From: a virus
Strand: one strand, 5' to 3'
DNA length: 24,673 nucleotides
Virus record (IMG/VR): IMGVR_UViG_3300048591_001692
Coordinates: 1 to 24,673 of that record
In this document: positions 14,656 to 21,276 of the stretch, in pieces
How the letters are laid out: each line of letters opens with the position of its first letter
How positions within the stretch are numbered: the first letter of the stretch is position 1
The notes under the pieces: model-generated
The model's input: the letters and a program-made list of their open reading frames with translations, nothing else
The model's database searches: none
Told to the model about the DNA's origin: nothing
Program-made: the position numbers and the translations under genes

Positions 14656-16928
14656 CGCTTGGCCCTCTGGAGATCCGACAGGCGAACGCGCGGCCGGGCG
14701 GGGGGAGCCTTCTGGTCCGTCCCAAACAGCACCGCCCCCTGCATCGAGGCCGCGACCGCCGACCCGACGAGGCAATCGAGCCAGTGGTTGTCGAGACCGT
14801 CGACGCGCAGCTTCCACTCGTCCACGGTCCGTCCGCGGCCCTGCGTCTTGACCCGGTATTCGGCGGTCAGGTGCTCGGCCAGGAGCTGGTGCCGCTCGGG
14901 CTTGTGTCCGAAGAGCGAGAGGGCGCCGGGGTCGCCCATCGGCACCGCCAGGCGGGCCTGGATGAACGACTTCCAGTAGTTCGTGTCGAAGACGACGTGC
15001 CGCACGGCGCGCTTGCCGGTCACGACCGGGATGCGCCAGTTCAGCCCCACGCGGTCGCCGCGCTTGCGCTTGTACTCGCTGAACGGCAGGCTCGACGCGC
15101 CGACGTACCGCCCGTGGCTCGGGAGGAGCACGCCGCTGAACGCGCTCTGGCGGCAGAACTGGTAGATCACGTCGGACGACTGACCCCAGTTGGCGTCGAT
15201 GAGGCAGCGGTCGATGCGGACCATCGCCCCGTCGTCCCGCCGCCACTCGCGGCCGAGCGTCGCCTCGGTGAGCCGCTCCAACCCGGCGTACACCGCGCCC
15301 TCCAGCCCGGCCCGCGGCGCTGCCGCCCCGAGCGTGCGTCGCACATCGCGCAGCGTGAAGTAGGCAGCTCTCTGATCGGGCTCCGTGCCGTAGTCAATGA
15401 CGTAGCCGGTGAAGTCCTCCTCCCACGCGGCTACGAGCCAGAACAGGCACTTGGCCTGCACGTCGATGAACATGGTCAGCGCCGACGCCCCGATGGGCAC
15501 CTCGCCACGCTGGTGGCCGTTGAGCTTGGCGCAGATCTGGTCGGTGCTGAGAAGGTCTTCGTCGAGGGCCGTCGCCTCGGGCAGCGGCTCGTTCTGGTAC
15601 TCCGCCCAGAACGCGGCCTCGTTCTGGAGCTTGAGGTTCATTGCGTGCTGGACAGCGCTCAGCTCGTCGTGGTTGAAGCGCTGCGCCCACGCAACTGCCG
15701 CCCCCTCGTCCATCGCCTCGCGGTGCTGGCGGTAGAACTCGGTCGCCCGCCCGATTCCCTCGTCGGCGCGCAGACCCTCGGCGCGGATGCGCGCGTACTC
15801 AGCCCAGAGCTTCTCGTTGGTCGGGAACGAGTAGACCATCTTCGTCCGCTCGCCCTGCCACTGCGGGTGCTTGTCCCGATCAAGAAGTCGATCGGCCAGG
15901 TCGTCGGGGCGGACCACGGTCAGTGTCATGAGCCCGGCGATCTTCTTCCCCGGTCCAGCGAGGCCAAGGATGGCGCCGGCGAGGATGCGCTCGCGGTTGG
16001 CACACTGTGACGGCGACCGCGCCGACTCGTCCGTCTGCGGGTCGTCGATGAGTACGAGCGATGGGCGCACGCTGTGCCCGTCCGGCCGCTTGTGCTTCAT
16101 GCCGCGGATGCGGCCGGTGATCCCCGCCACCCGGATGATGGCCCCGCTCGCGCGGGAGTCGGGGATGGTTGGGAGGACGATCTCCTTCGCCGTCCACCCG
16201 ATGTGCGTCTGCTCGCCCTGGTACAACTGCCCCGCCGCCCGCTGGTGGATGCCCTCCAGCGCATGGATCGGGAAGCACGCCTCGGGGAAATCATCGAGTA
16301 GGCGGTCGTTGTTCTCCAGCTCGGCCTTGATCGAGTCGAGCATCTGGGCCGCGTGCTCCTCGTCGGACCCGATCAGCGTCACGAACTCACGGTGGCCGTA
16401 CACAAGCGCCCACAGGCAGGCGATCTCGCACAGACTGGTCTTACCACTGCCGCGCGGCATGGCCATCGCGAAGAGCCCGCCCTCGAGCACCGCCTGCTCG
16501 ATCTTGCCGACGACCTTCAGATGGTCGGGCGACCACGCCAGGTGGAATGTCGCGGGGAAGTAGGCCTCGCAGAAAAAGCGGAAGTCACGCTCAGCCGCAT
16601 CCTTTCTGACTTGGTCCACGACATCGGGCAGGTCTCCGATGTCGCGAGCGGATTGGGACAGGATCAGGTTCCGCCGAAGCGCCCGGTCCTTGTGCGCCTC
16701 GTAGGCGTCGATGGTCGATGGCTCCGGCTGGGCGAGCCGCTCGTGCCGCTCCACAACGAGCCAGGCGACGTACCGAACGAGGTCAACCGTCTTGTCGTCG
16801 CCGATCCGGAACCCAGCGCGCGTGCGGTGGCGGTGCAGCTGCCGCTCGCTGATCACTTCGTTAAGCGGCGTGGAGTTCAGCAGGCGGCATAGCTCGCCGG
16901 GTCGCAGGTTGCGCGGGTCAATCGCCAC
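14652..16928 (-). CDS. Terminase large subunit (GpA-like) with N-terminal helix-turn-helix domain
   Basis: The 758-residue protein begins with a DNA-binding-like domain (about 1-65), then the packaging ATPase: Walker A MPRGSGKT at 157-164 and Walker B LVLIDDP at 291-297. The C-terminal part resembles an RNase H-fold nuclease, with FIDVQAK as the first acidic strand, LIDANWGQSSD as a second, and a final DNHWLDCLVGSAVAASM segment characteristic of the GpA family. It translocates and cuts DNA at the portal. GTG at 16928 is used; the frame overlaps the small-subunit gene by 11 bases. The length is somewhat larger than lambda gpA (641), consistent with the added N-terminal domain. Confidence 0.9.
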   Translation of the reverse strand: MAIDPRNLRPGELCRLLNSTPLNEVISERQLHRHRTRAGFRIGDDKTVDLVRYVAWLVVERHERLAQPEPSTIDAYEAHKDRALRRNLILSQSARDIGDLPDVVDQVRKDAAERDFRFFCEAYFPATFHLAWSPDHLKVVGKIEQAVLEGGLFAMAMPRGSGKTSLCEIACLWALVYGHREFVTLIGSDEEHAAQMLDSIKAELENNDRLLDDFPEACFPIHALEGIHQRAAGQLYQGEQTHIGWTAKEIVLPTIPDSRASGAIIRVAGITGRIRGMKHKRPDGHSVRPSLVLIDDPQTDESARSPSQCANRERILAGAILGLAGPGKKIAGLMTLTVVRPDDLADRLLDRDKHPQWQGERTKMVYSFPTNEKLWAEYARIRAEGLRADEGIGRATEFYRQHREAMDEGAAVAWAQRFNHDELSAVQHAMNLKLQNEAAFWAEYQNEPLPEATALDEDLLSTDQICAKLNGHQRGEVPIGASALTMFIDVQAKCLFWLVAAWEEDFTGYVIDYGTEPDQRAAYFTLRDVRRTLGAAAPRAGLEGAVYAGLERLTEATLGREWRRDDGAMVRIDRCLIDANWGQSSDVIYQFCRQSAFSGVLLPSHGRYVGASSLPFSEYKRKRGDRVGLNWRIPVVTGKRAVRHVVFDTNYWKSFIQARLAVPMGDPGALSLFGHKPERHQLLAEHLTAEYRVKTQGRGRTVDEWKLRVDGLDNHWLDCLVGSAVAASMQGAVLFGTDQKAPPARPRVRLSDLQRAKR

Positions 16929-17157
16929 GGCTGGACATCTCCTTTACCAGCCACGCGGCGTAGTGCACGAGGTTGATCGTGCCATCCGGGTTGGTCGGCG
17001 CGCCGGCGTCGATGTCGGCGCTCAGCATGGCCTCGGTAACGCGCTGCCCGCCCGCGCGCGAGAGCATGCGAGCCGCGTCGCCTACCGGCATCGCTGCCGG
17101 GTTCAGCCGGGGACTTGTCCTGGACTCCGCCTGCCGACTAGGCGCCTGTTCGGACAT
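16918..17157 (-). CDS. Nu1-like terminase small subunit candidate
   Basis: This 79-residue protein has a disordered N-terminus and then a helix-turn-helix-like domain: VGDAARMLSRAG, VTEAMLSADIDAGAPTNPDG, then INLVHYAAWLVKE. That order (helix, recognition helix, wing, final helix) matches DNA-binding domains of Nu1-like small terminases. It lies immediately upstream of the large subunit. GGAGGGGG precedes the ATG at 17157. The N-terminus of the large terminase repeats the same domain. The function is supported mostly by position. Confidence 0.6.
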   Translation of the reverse strand: MSEQAPSRQAESRTSPRLNPAAMPVGDAARMLSRAGGQRVTEAMLSADIDAGAPTNPDGTINLVHYAAWLVKEMSSRGD

Positions 17158-17287
17158 GTCGCCCCCTCCATGTACGCGGTCGCCCACATGCGCAGATTCC
17201 TCCGGAATGGCCTTGCAATCCGAGGACATGCCGGCCCTCATGTGCCCCACGCCAGCGGGAAGGCCGCGGCGCGGAAGGAGCCCGACC
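17158..17287. promoter_or_regulatory. Divergent intergenic region
   Basis: This 130-bp region separates the minus-strand packaging operon from the plus-strand cassette and probably carries outward promoters for both. It contains a GGAGGGGG ribosome-binding site for the small terminase gene and AAGGAG for the plus-strand gene. I cannot assign a -35/-10 pair with confidence, and the 19-bp element is absent here. Confidence 0.4.
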
Positions 17288-17542
17288 GTGTTCATCAAGC
17301 AGATCGTGATCGAAGGCGTTGAGGGGGATGTCGAGATCCGCCGAACCGAGATCGGCGCGGTCGTGATTGCCAACGACGTCGAGATCGAGGTCACCCGCGA
17401 AGACACCCGCGAGGAGCGGTATGCCGTCGCGTACAACGCCGCCAAGGTCATCTGCGGGACGACGAAGCGCGGCGAGCCGAACGCCACCAACTCGATGATC
17501 CACGACGTGCTGAGCGAGATCGAGCGCGTCGCCGGTTGCTGA
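17288..17542 (+). CDS. Hypothetical protein
   Basis: This 84-residue protein begins at GTG (17288), preceded by AAGGAG seven bases upstream. It is strand-rich at first (FIKQIVIEGVEGDVEIRRTE, VVIANDVEIEVTRED) and ends in helices with NSMIHDVLSEIERVAGC. I do not recognise it. It leads the plus-strand cassette and is followed by a hairpin that may be a terminator. Confidence 0.6.
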   Translation: MFIKQIVIEGVEGDVEIRRTEIGAVVIANDVEIEVTREDTREERYAVAYNAAKVICGTTKRGEPNATNSMIHDVLSEIERVAGC

Positions 17543-17548
17543 ACCACG

Positions 17549-17567
17549 CGCCCGCAGCGTGCGGGCG
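17549..17567 (+). terminator. Hairpin, possible terminator or attenuator
   Basis: An 8-bp GC-rich perfect stem (CGCCCGCA / TGCGGGCG) with a GCG loop lies just after the stop at 17542 and is followed by TTTCTGTT. The T-run is short, so termination is likely partial at best. Confidence 0.5.
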
Positions 17568-17602
17568 AGTTTCTGTTCCCACCATGCAGAAGGAGAATCA
17601 GC

Positions 17603-18052
17603 ATGGCAACGAAGAAGACCGCGAAGAAGACGACGAAGAAGGCAGCCCGCAAGCCCGCCCCGAAGAAGCCGCGGATGTCCAAGAGCGCGGCCCGGGCCGA
17701 GGGGGCGCAGCGGACCAAGGCGATCCAGGCCGACAAGGCGAAGTCGCCGAGCGCCGCCCCCGCGAAGCCCACGGCCGCCAAGGCGACCAAGTCCGCCAAG
17801 GCCCCGAAGGAGCGCAAGCCGAAGCGCGTCAGCGGCCTCGACCTGGCCGCGAAGGTCCTGGCCGAAGCGGGCGAGCCCCTGAACGCCAAGACCATCGCCG
17901 AGCGCGCCATTGCCGCGGGGTGGAAGACGAGCGGCAAGACGCCCGAGGCCACGCTCTACGCCGCCATCATCCGCGAGATCGCCAAGAAGGGGAAAGACGC
18001 CCGCTTCGCCAAGCGCGATCGCGGACTCTTCACCGCCGCAAAGGGGGCCTGA
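17603..18052 (+). CDS. Histone-tail-like HARE-HTH DNA-binding protein
   Basis: The 149-residue protein has a long Lys/Ala/Pro-rich N-terminal tail (1-75), reminiscent of histone H1 tails, then a winged helix of HARE-HTH type (about 77-146). The latter shows SGLDLAAKVLAEAGEPLNAK, a MaxBind-like turn AERAIAAGWKTSGKTP, and a FAKRDRGLFTAA wing. HARE-HTH domains are proposed to read modified DNA, and such histone-like proteins are common in planctomycete genomes and phages, to my knowledge. AAGGAG lies nine bases before the ATG. It may compact phage DNA or regulate phage or host genes. The domain is clear; the role is inference. Confidence 0.75.
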   Translation: MATKKTAKKTTKKAARKPAPKKPRMSKSAARAEGAQRTKAIQADKAKSPSAAPAKPTAAKATKSAKAPKERKPKRVSGLDLAAKVLAEAGEPLNAKTIAERAIAAGWKTSGKTPEATLYAAIIREIAKKGKDARFAKRDRGLFTAAKGA

Positions 18053-18054
18053 GC

Positions 18055-18222
18055 ATGGACGCCAGCGCCAACGACAACTTCGTCGCCCCTGAGGACGCAT
18101 GCCCCCTCTGCGGCGAGCGCGACGCGGACCGCCTGGTCTGGCAAGACGACGAGCGAGTGGAGTGCCAGATGTGCGGCACCGTGTACGAGCCAGGAAGGAG
18201 GGACCATGAGCGCCGCGCGTGA
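18055..18222 (+). CDS. Small zinc ribbon protein
   Basis: This 55-residue protein has two knuckles, CPLCG (near residue 16) and CQMCG (near residue 38), with an acidic bridge between them. It starts three bases after the HARE-HTH stop, with AAGGGGG upstream, so it is probably cotranslated. It overlaps the next gene by 17 bases. No family is recognised beyond the general zinc ribbon. Confidence 0.6.
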   Translation: MDASANDNFVAPEDACPLCGERDADRLVWQDDERVECQMCGTVYEPGRRDHERRA

Positions 18223-18709
18223 CATGGATCGCCTCCGCGCCGTCTTCGGGGCCGCCGAGTCCCTGCTCGCCGCACGCGAGGACCAGATGCTCACCACCGA
18301 CGAGTGGGACGCGCTCGAGCACGCCGTCTCGGCCTGCCGCGAGCCGCCGCCGGACGAGCGGACGGAGACCTTTCGCATCGATGAGGGCGGGGCGCTCGTC
18401 CGCTCCGTCGTCCCCAAGCGCGGCGAGCCGTACGAGCACCGCTGCGACAAGGATGTGTTCGAGGCGGTGGCCAACGCCATTGACGAGGCCAACGGGACCT
18501 TCGTGCTGGAGGACCTCCGTCGGGCCACCGACGCGCCGTGGACGCAGGCCGCGGTCGCGTTCGCCTTCCTCAAGGAGCGGGGCGTTGTCGTCCCGATGCA
18601 CGGACGCACCCACGCCGCAGCGGGCAAGGCGGCGTTCGAGGATGCCATGACCGAGTACCACGCCCTGCGCGAGAAGGGGCCGGCCGACGAGGCCTTCGGG
18701 TACGAGTAG
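18206..18709 (+). CDS. Hypothetical protein with winged-helix-like segment
   Basis: This 167-residue protein has a helical acidic N-terminal half and a segment (about 83-137) with DVFEAVANAIDEANGTFVLE, DLRRATDAPW and VAFAFLKERGVVVPMHGR. This reads like a winged helix (helix, helix, helix, wing). GGAAGGAGGG stands five bases before the ATG. It is the last gene of the plus-strand cassette and ends eight bases before the stop of the convergent ParB-methylase gene. No named family. Confidence 0.6.
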   Translation: MSAARDMDRLRAVFGAAESLLAAREDQMLTTDEWDALEHAVSACREPPPDERTETFRIDEGGALVRSVVPKRGEPYEHRCDKDVFEAVANAIDEANGTFVLEDLRRATDAPWTQAAVAFAFLKERGVVVPMHGRTHAAAGKAAFEDAMTEYHALREKGPADEAFGYE

Positions 18710-18717
18710 GCCCCGCC

Positions 18718-20142
18718 TCATGCATCTTCTCCAGCCTCGGCCGTCGCCGGGGCTGTTTCTCCGGCGAGAGCGTCTGTGATCCGCTCCGCCTTCCGCCCCG
18801 TGAACTGCTCCCAGCGCTGCACGATCACGTCGCAGTACGCCGGGTCGATCTCCATCAGGAACGCATTCCGCCCCGTCTGCTCGGCGGCGATCAACGTCGA
18901 GCCGCTGCCGCCGAACAGATCGAGCACATGCTCGCCCGGGCGCGACGAGTACTGCATCGCCCGCGCCGCCAGCTCGACGGGCTTCTCCGTCAGGTGCACC
19001 ATTGCGTTCGGGTTGATCTTCTTGACGTGCCAGAGGTCGGACGCGTTGTTCGGCCCCAGGAACACGTGCGCCGCGCCCTCCTTCCAGCCGTAGAAGCACC
19101 ACTCGTGGGCGCCCATGAAGTCCTTGCGCGTGAGCACCGGGTGCTGCTTGTCCCAGATGATCGCCTGCGAGAAGTAGAGGCCGGACGCCTTCAGCGCCGG
19201 CGGGTAGTTGGCGCAGTTCGCGTACCCGCCCCAGATGTAGAAGCCGCGCCCCGGCTCCAGCGCCCGGGCCATGTTCCCGAACCACGCGAGCAGCAGACGC
19301 TCGAACTCCTCGTCGGACACGAAGTCGTTGACGAGCGGACGGTCCTTCGCTCGCATCTTGCCGGTGGGCTTGGACTTCTCCGGGTGACGCGCGAGGTCGA
19401 AACCCTGGTGGTGCGATGCGGTTGACTTCCGGGCCTGGCGCTCGCGATCCTTCTTGCCGCGCTCGGACTTGGACCGCTCGCACTGAAGGTCCTCGCGCCG
19501 CGAAAACGATGTGATGCCAGCCGCGATCGCGTTGTTGCTGCGCGGCTCGACCTTCACGTTGTACGGCGGGTCGGTGTTGACCAGGTGGATGGGCTTTCCG
19601 TCGAGCAGGCGGTCCACATCCTGGGCGCTGGAGCTGTCGCCGCACATCAAGCGGTGGTCACCGAGCACCCACAGGTCGCCCGGCTTCGTCACCGGCTCGT
19701 CCGGCGGCTCGGGCACGGAGTCGGGATCGGTCAGGCCCTCCTGCACGCCTGGATCGAGCAGCTTGGCCAGTTCGTCCTGGTCGAAGCCGAGCAGCGACCA
19801 GTCGATGCCGGACTCCTGGAGCTCCGCCAGCTCGATGGGAAGCAGCTCCATGTTCCACTCAGCCAGCTCCGCCGTCTTGTTGTCGGCGATGCGGTACGCC
19901 CGGATCTGCTCGGGTGTCAGGTCCCGCGCGACATGCACCGGCGCCTTCTCCAGCCCGAGCTTCTGCGCCGCCTTCCAGCGAGTGTGCCCGCAGACGATGA
20001 CGCCGTCGCCATCGACGACGATCGGCTGGCGAAAGCCGAAGCGCTTGATGCTCTCGGCGACGGCCTCGACGGCGTCGTCGTTGAGCCGCGGGTTCTGCTC
20101 GTAGGACTTGACCTCTGTGATCGGTCGCATCTCGATCTTCAT
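18718..20142 (-). CDS. ParB-domain/DNA methyltransferase fusion
   Basis: The 474-residue protein has an N-terminal ParB/sulfiredoxin-type domain (about 1-130), with VVDGDGVIVCGHTRWKAA and a VARDLTPEQIRAYRIADNKT motif. An amino-DNA methyltransferase domain follows. DPPY at 191-194 precedes HLTEKPVELA (384-393) and FGGSG at 410-414, which places it in the beta class of N6-adenine or N4-cytosine methylases. Residues 215-265 form a Lys/Arg-rich insert that may help target recognition. It probably methylates phage DNA against host restriction; no partner endonuclease is seen. It overlaps the downstream stop of the methyltransferase gene as ATGA. Confidence 0.9.
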   Translation of the reverse strand: MKIEMRPITEVKSYEQNPRLNDDAVEAVAESIKRFGFRQPIVVDGDGVIVCGHTRWKAAQKLGLEKAPVHVARDLTPEQIRAYRIADNKTAELAEWNMELLPIELAELQESGIDWSLLGFDQDELAKLLDPGVQEGLTDPDSVPEPPDEPVTKPGDLWVLGDHRLMCGDSSSAQDVDRLLDGKPIHLVNTDPPYNVKVEPRSNNAIAAGITSFSRREDLQCERSKSERGKKDRERQARKSTASHHQGFDLARHPEKSKPTGKMRAKDRPLVNDFVSDEEFERLLLAWFGNMARALEPGRGFYIWGGYANCANYPPALKASGLYFSQAIIWDKQHPVLTRKDFMGAHEWCFYGWKEGAAHVFLGPNNASDLWHVKKINPNAMVHLTEKPVELAARAMQYSSRPGEHVLDLFGGSGSTLIAAEQTGRNAFLMEIDPAYCDVIVQRWEQFTGRKAERITDALAGETAPATAEAGEDA

Positions 20143-20816
20143 CGCGTCCTCCTTGACGTGTCTCTTTCAGGCGTGACCTTCAGCATGCGGTGGCCGCGCG
20201 GGTGTCCCCACTTACCGAGGTGCTCGACGCGCCAGCCGGTGGCGCGCCCCGCCTCGACCATCTCCGCGCGCGTGTACTCGAAGAGCCGGTGGTCGTGCGG
20301 CTCGGCCGGATTGTCCGTGGGCTCATCGCACTCGCCGAACGTCGCGTACAGCACGCCGCCGGGCATGGCCGTCCGGAGGTGGGCGAGGCACCGACGGATG
20401 TGCTCCATCGGCAGGTGCGTAAACAGCGAGTGCGCCCAGGCGATGTCCGGCCGCGTCGGCAGGCGGTCGAACTCGAAGTCAGCCAACGCCAGCAGCGTCG
20501 GCCGCTTGGCCGCCATGATCGCCGGGCCGACTTCCCGCTCGGCGCCGATGCGGAGCAGCTCTGGCTCCTTGTCCACGCCGGTGTACCGGTCCCAGTAGAG
20601 ATAGCGGATCAGGTGGACCCCGCCCCGCAACGCGCCGCACCCAATATCGAGCAGCCGATGGTCGCGCCGCAGGCCCTGCCCCCGGAGGAACGCCAGTTGG
20701 AGCCAGCCGACCTCGTCCCACAGGCCCCCGACGTACTCGCGGTGCCCCGCCTGGCGGACCCCCTCGGGTCCGTGCATGTACGTCCGGCGGATCTGGGCGT
20801 CGGTGGGGCGCTTCAT
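20139..20816 (-). CDS. Class I SAM-dependent methyltransferase
   Basis: This 225-residue protein has the SAM-binding motif I LLDIGCGALRGG (55-66) and an acidic motif II end YTGVDKE (79-84), followed by a Rossmann-like core with FTHLPMEHIRRCL. The small-molecule/protein-type fold leaves the substrate open: a sugar, a protein or nucleic acid are all possible. The ATG at 20816 is used because upstream sequence in the same frame has no coding character. The stop overlaps the ParB-methylase ATG. Confidence 0.8.
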   Translation of the reverse strand: MKRPTDAQIRRTYMHGPEGVRQAGHREYVGGLWDEVGWLQLAFLRGQGLRRDHRLLDIGCGALRGGVHLIRYLYWDRYTGVDKEPELLRIGAEREVGPAIMAAKRPTLLALADFEFDRLPTRPDIAWAHSLFTHLPMEHIRRCLAHLRTAMPGGVLYATFGECDEPTDNPAEPHDHRLFEYTRAEMVEAGRATGWRVEHLGKWGHPRGHRMLKVTPERDTSRRTR

Positions 20817-20995
20817 GGCCGCCCCCCTCCCGCCGCCTCGCGCCGTCGCGGCCCAGGGCGGCCCACGTCGCGTCCCCCCGCCGGAGGCGTAGGACCGGGC
20901 CACCCGGCGGCCCGTTGGCCACACGGGCCACCCTCCGGGGCGGGGGCGGAACCGGACCGGACAAGCGCAACAAACTCTGTCCGGATTCGCGGCTG

Positions 20996-21031
20996 TTCCC
21001 GGCGGCGTAGCCGCGCAGATTCCGCCGGGAA
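20996..21031. repeat. 10-bp inverted repeat with 16-base loop
   Basis: TTCCCGGCGG at 20996-21005 pairs with CCGCCGGGAA at 21022-21031. It could form a stem in single-stranded DNA or RNA; no T-run follows on either side, so a terminator is unlikely. Confidence 0.55.
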
Positions 21032-21125
21032 GGAACCATGCTCCCCAGGCAACCCCCTGGTTAGGCTTCCGGCTGTTGGGCTGGTGGTAGGCGCGCGCCT
21101 GTTCCGGACCTCGGGAGCGGGGTCT

Positions 21126-21160
21126 ACTGCCGCGCACTGTCGCAGACTGTCGCGACAGTT
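21126..21160 (+). repeat. 35-bp inverted repeat, left arm
   Basis: It is a perfect reverse complement of 21234-21268. The arm contains the 14-bp palindrome ACTGTCGCGACAGT at 21146-21159 and a tandem 10-bp direct repeat beginning ACTGTCGC at 21136 and 21146. Confidence 0.95.
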
Positions 21161-21184
21161 CATATTGCACGCGTGCGCGGCCGG

Positions 21185-21211
21185 GCGTGCGCGCGTGCGC
21201 GCATGCGCGCG
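21185..21211. other. 27-nt alternating purine-pyrimidine tract (Z-DNA-prone)
   Basis: Every base from 21185 to 21211 alternates purine and pyrimidine, mostly GC steps. It includes the 14-bp palindrome GCGCGCATGCGCGC at 21197-21210. It lies in the spacer between the two inverted-repeat arms, near another palindrome GCACGCGTGC at 21167-21176. Confidence 0.7.
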
Positions 21212-21233
21212 GAACGGATCTCGGTACGATGGC

Positions 21234-21268
21234 AACTGTCGCGACAGTCTGCGACAGTGCGCGGCAGT
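21234..21268 (-). repeat. 35-bp inverted repeat, right arm
   Basis: This is the exact reverse complement of 21126-21160, with the same palindrome at 21235-21248. It begins nine bases after the primase stop. In total the two arms hold six copies of the unit ACTGTCGC or its complement. Confidence 0.95.
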
Positions 21269-21276
21269 CGGGCGGC

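Larger units (their letters stand above)
20817..21276. other. Long non-coding region with palindromes (candidate origin/regulatory)
   Basis: This 460-bp region lies between the methyltransferase and primase genes. I see no convincing gene: the frames open across it have no start with a ribosome-binding site and read as low-complexity. It holds the 35-bp inverted repeat at 21126-21268 and a weaker hairpin at 20996-21031. A role as replication origin or control region is plausible because it abuts the replication gene; this is inference. Confidence 0.5.

Noticed and set aside
14595-16010. Plus-strand open frame opposite the terminase
   Set aside because: The minus-strand terminase has Walker and nuclease motifs throughout this span; the plus frame has none.
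18710-18717. Terminator between convergent genes
   Set aside because: Only eight bases separate the two stop codons and no hairpin is visible.
20479-21039. Minus-strand frame of 186 codons overlapping the methyltransferase
   Set aside because: Pro/Arg/Gly-rich with no domain; it overlaps the recognised methyltransferase out of frame and lacks a convincing ribosome-binding site.
21126-21268. Inverted repeat as an insertion-sequence remnant with terminal repeats
   Set aside because: The 73-bp spacer holds no coding sequence, and no target-site duplication or transposase is visible. The phased nested palindromes suggest protein binding instead.
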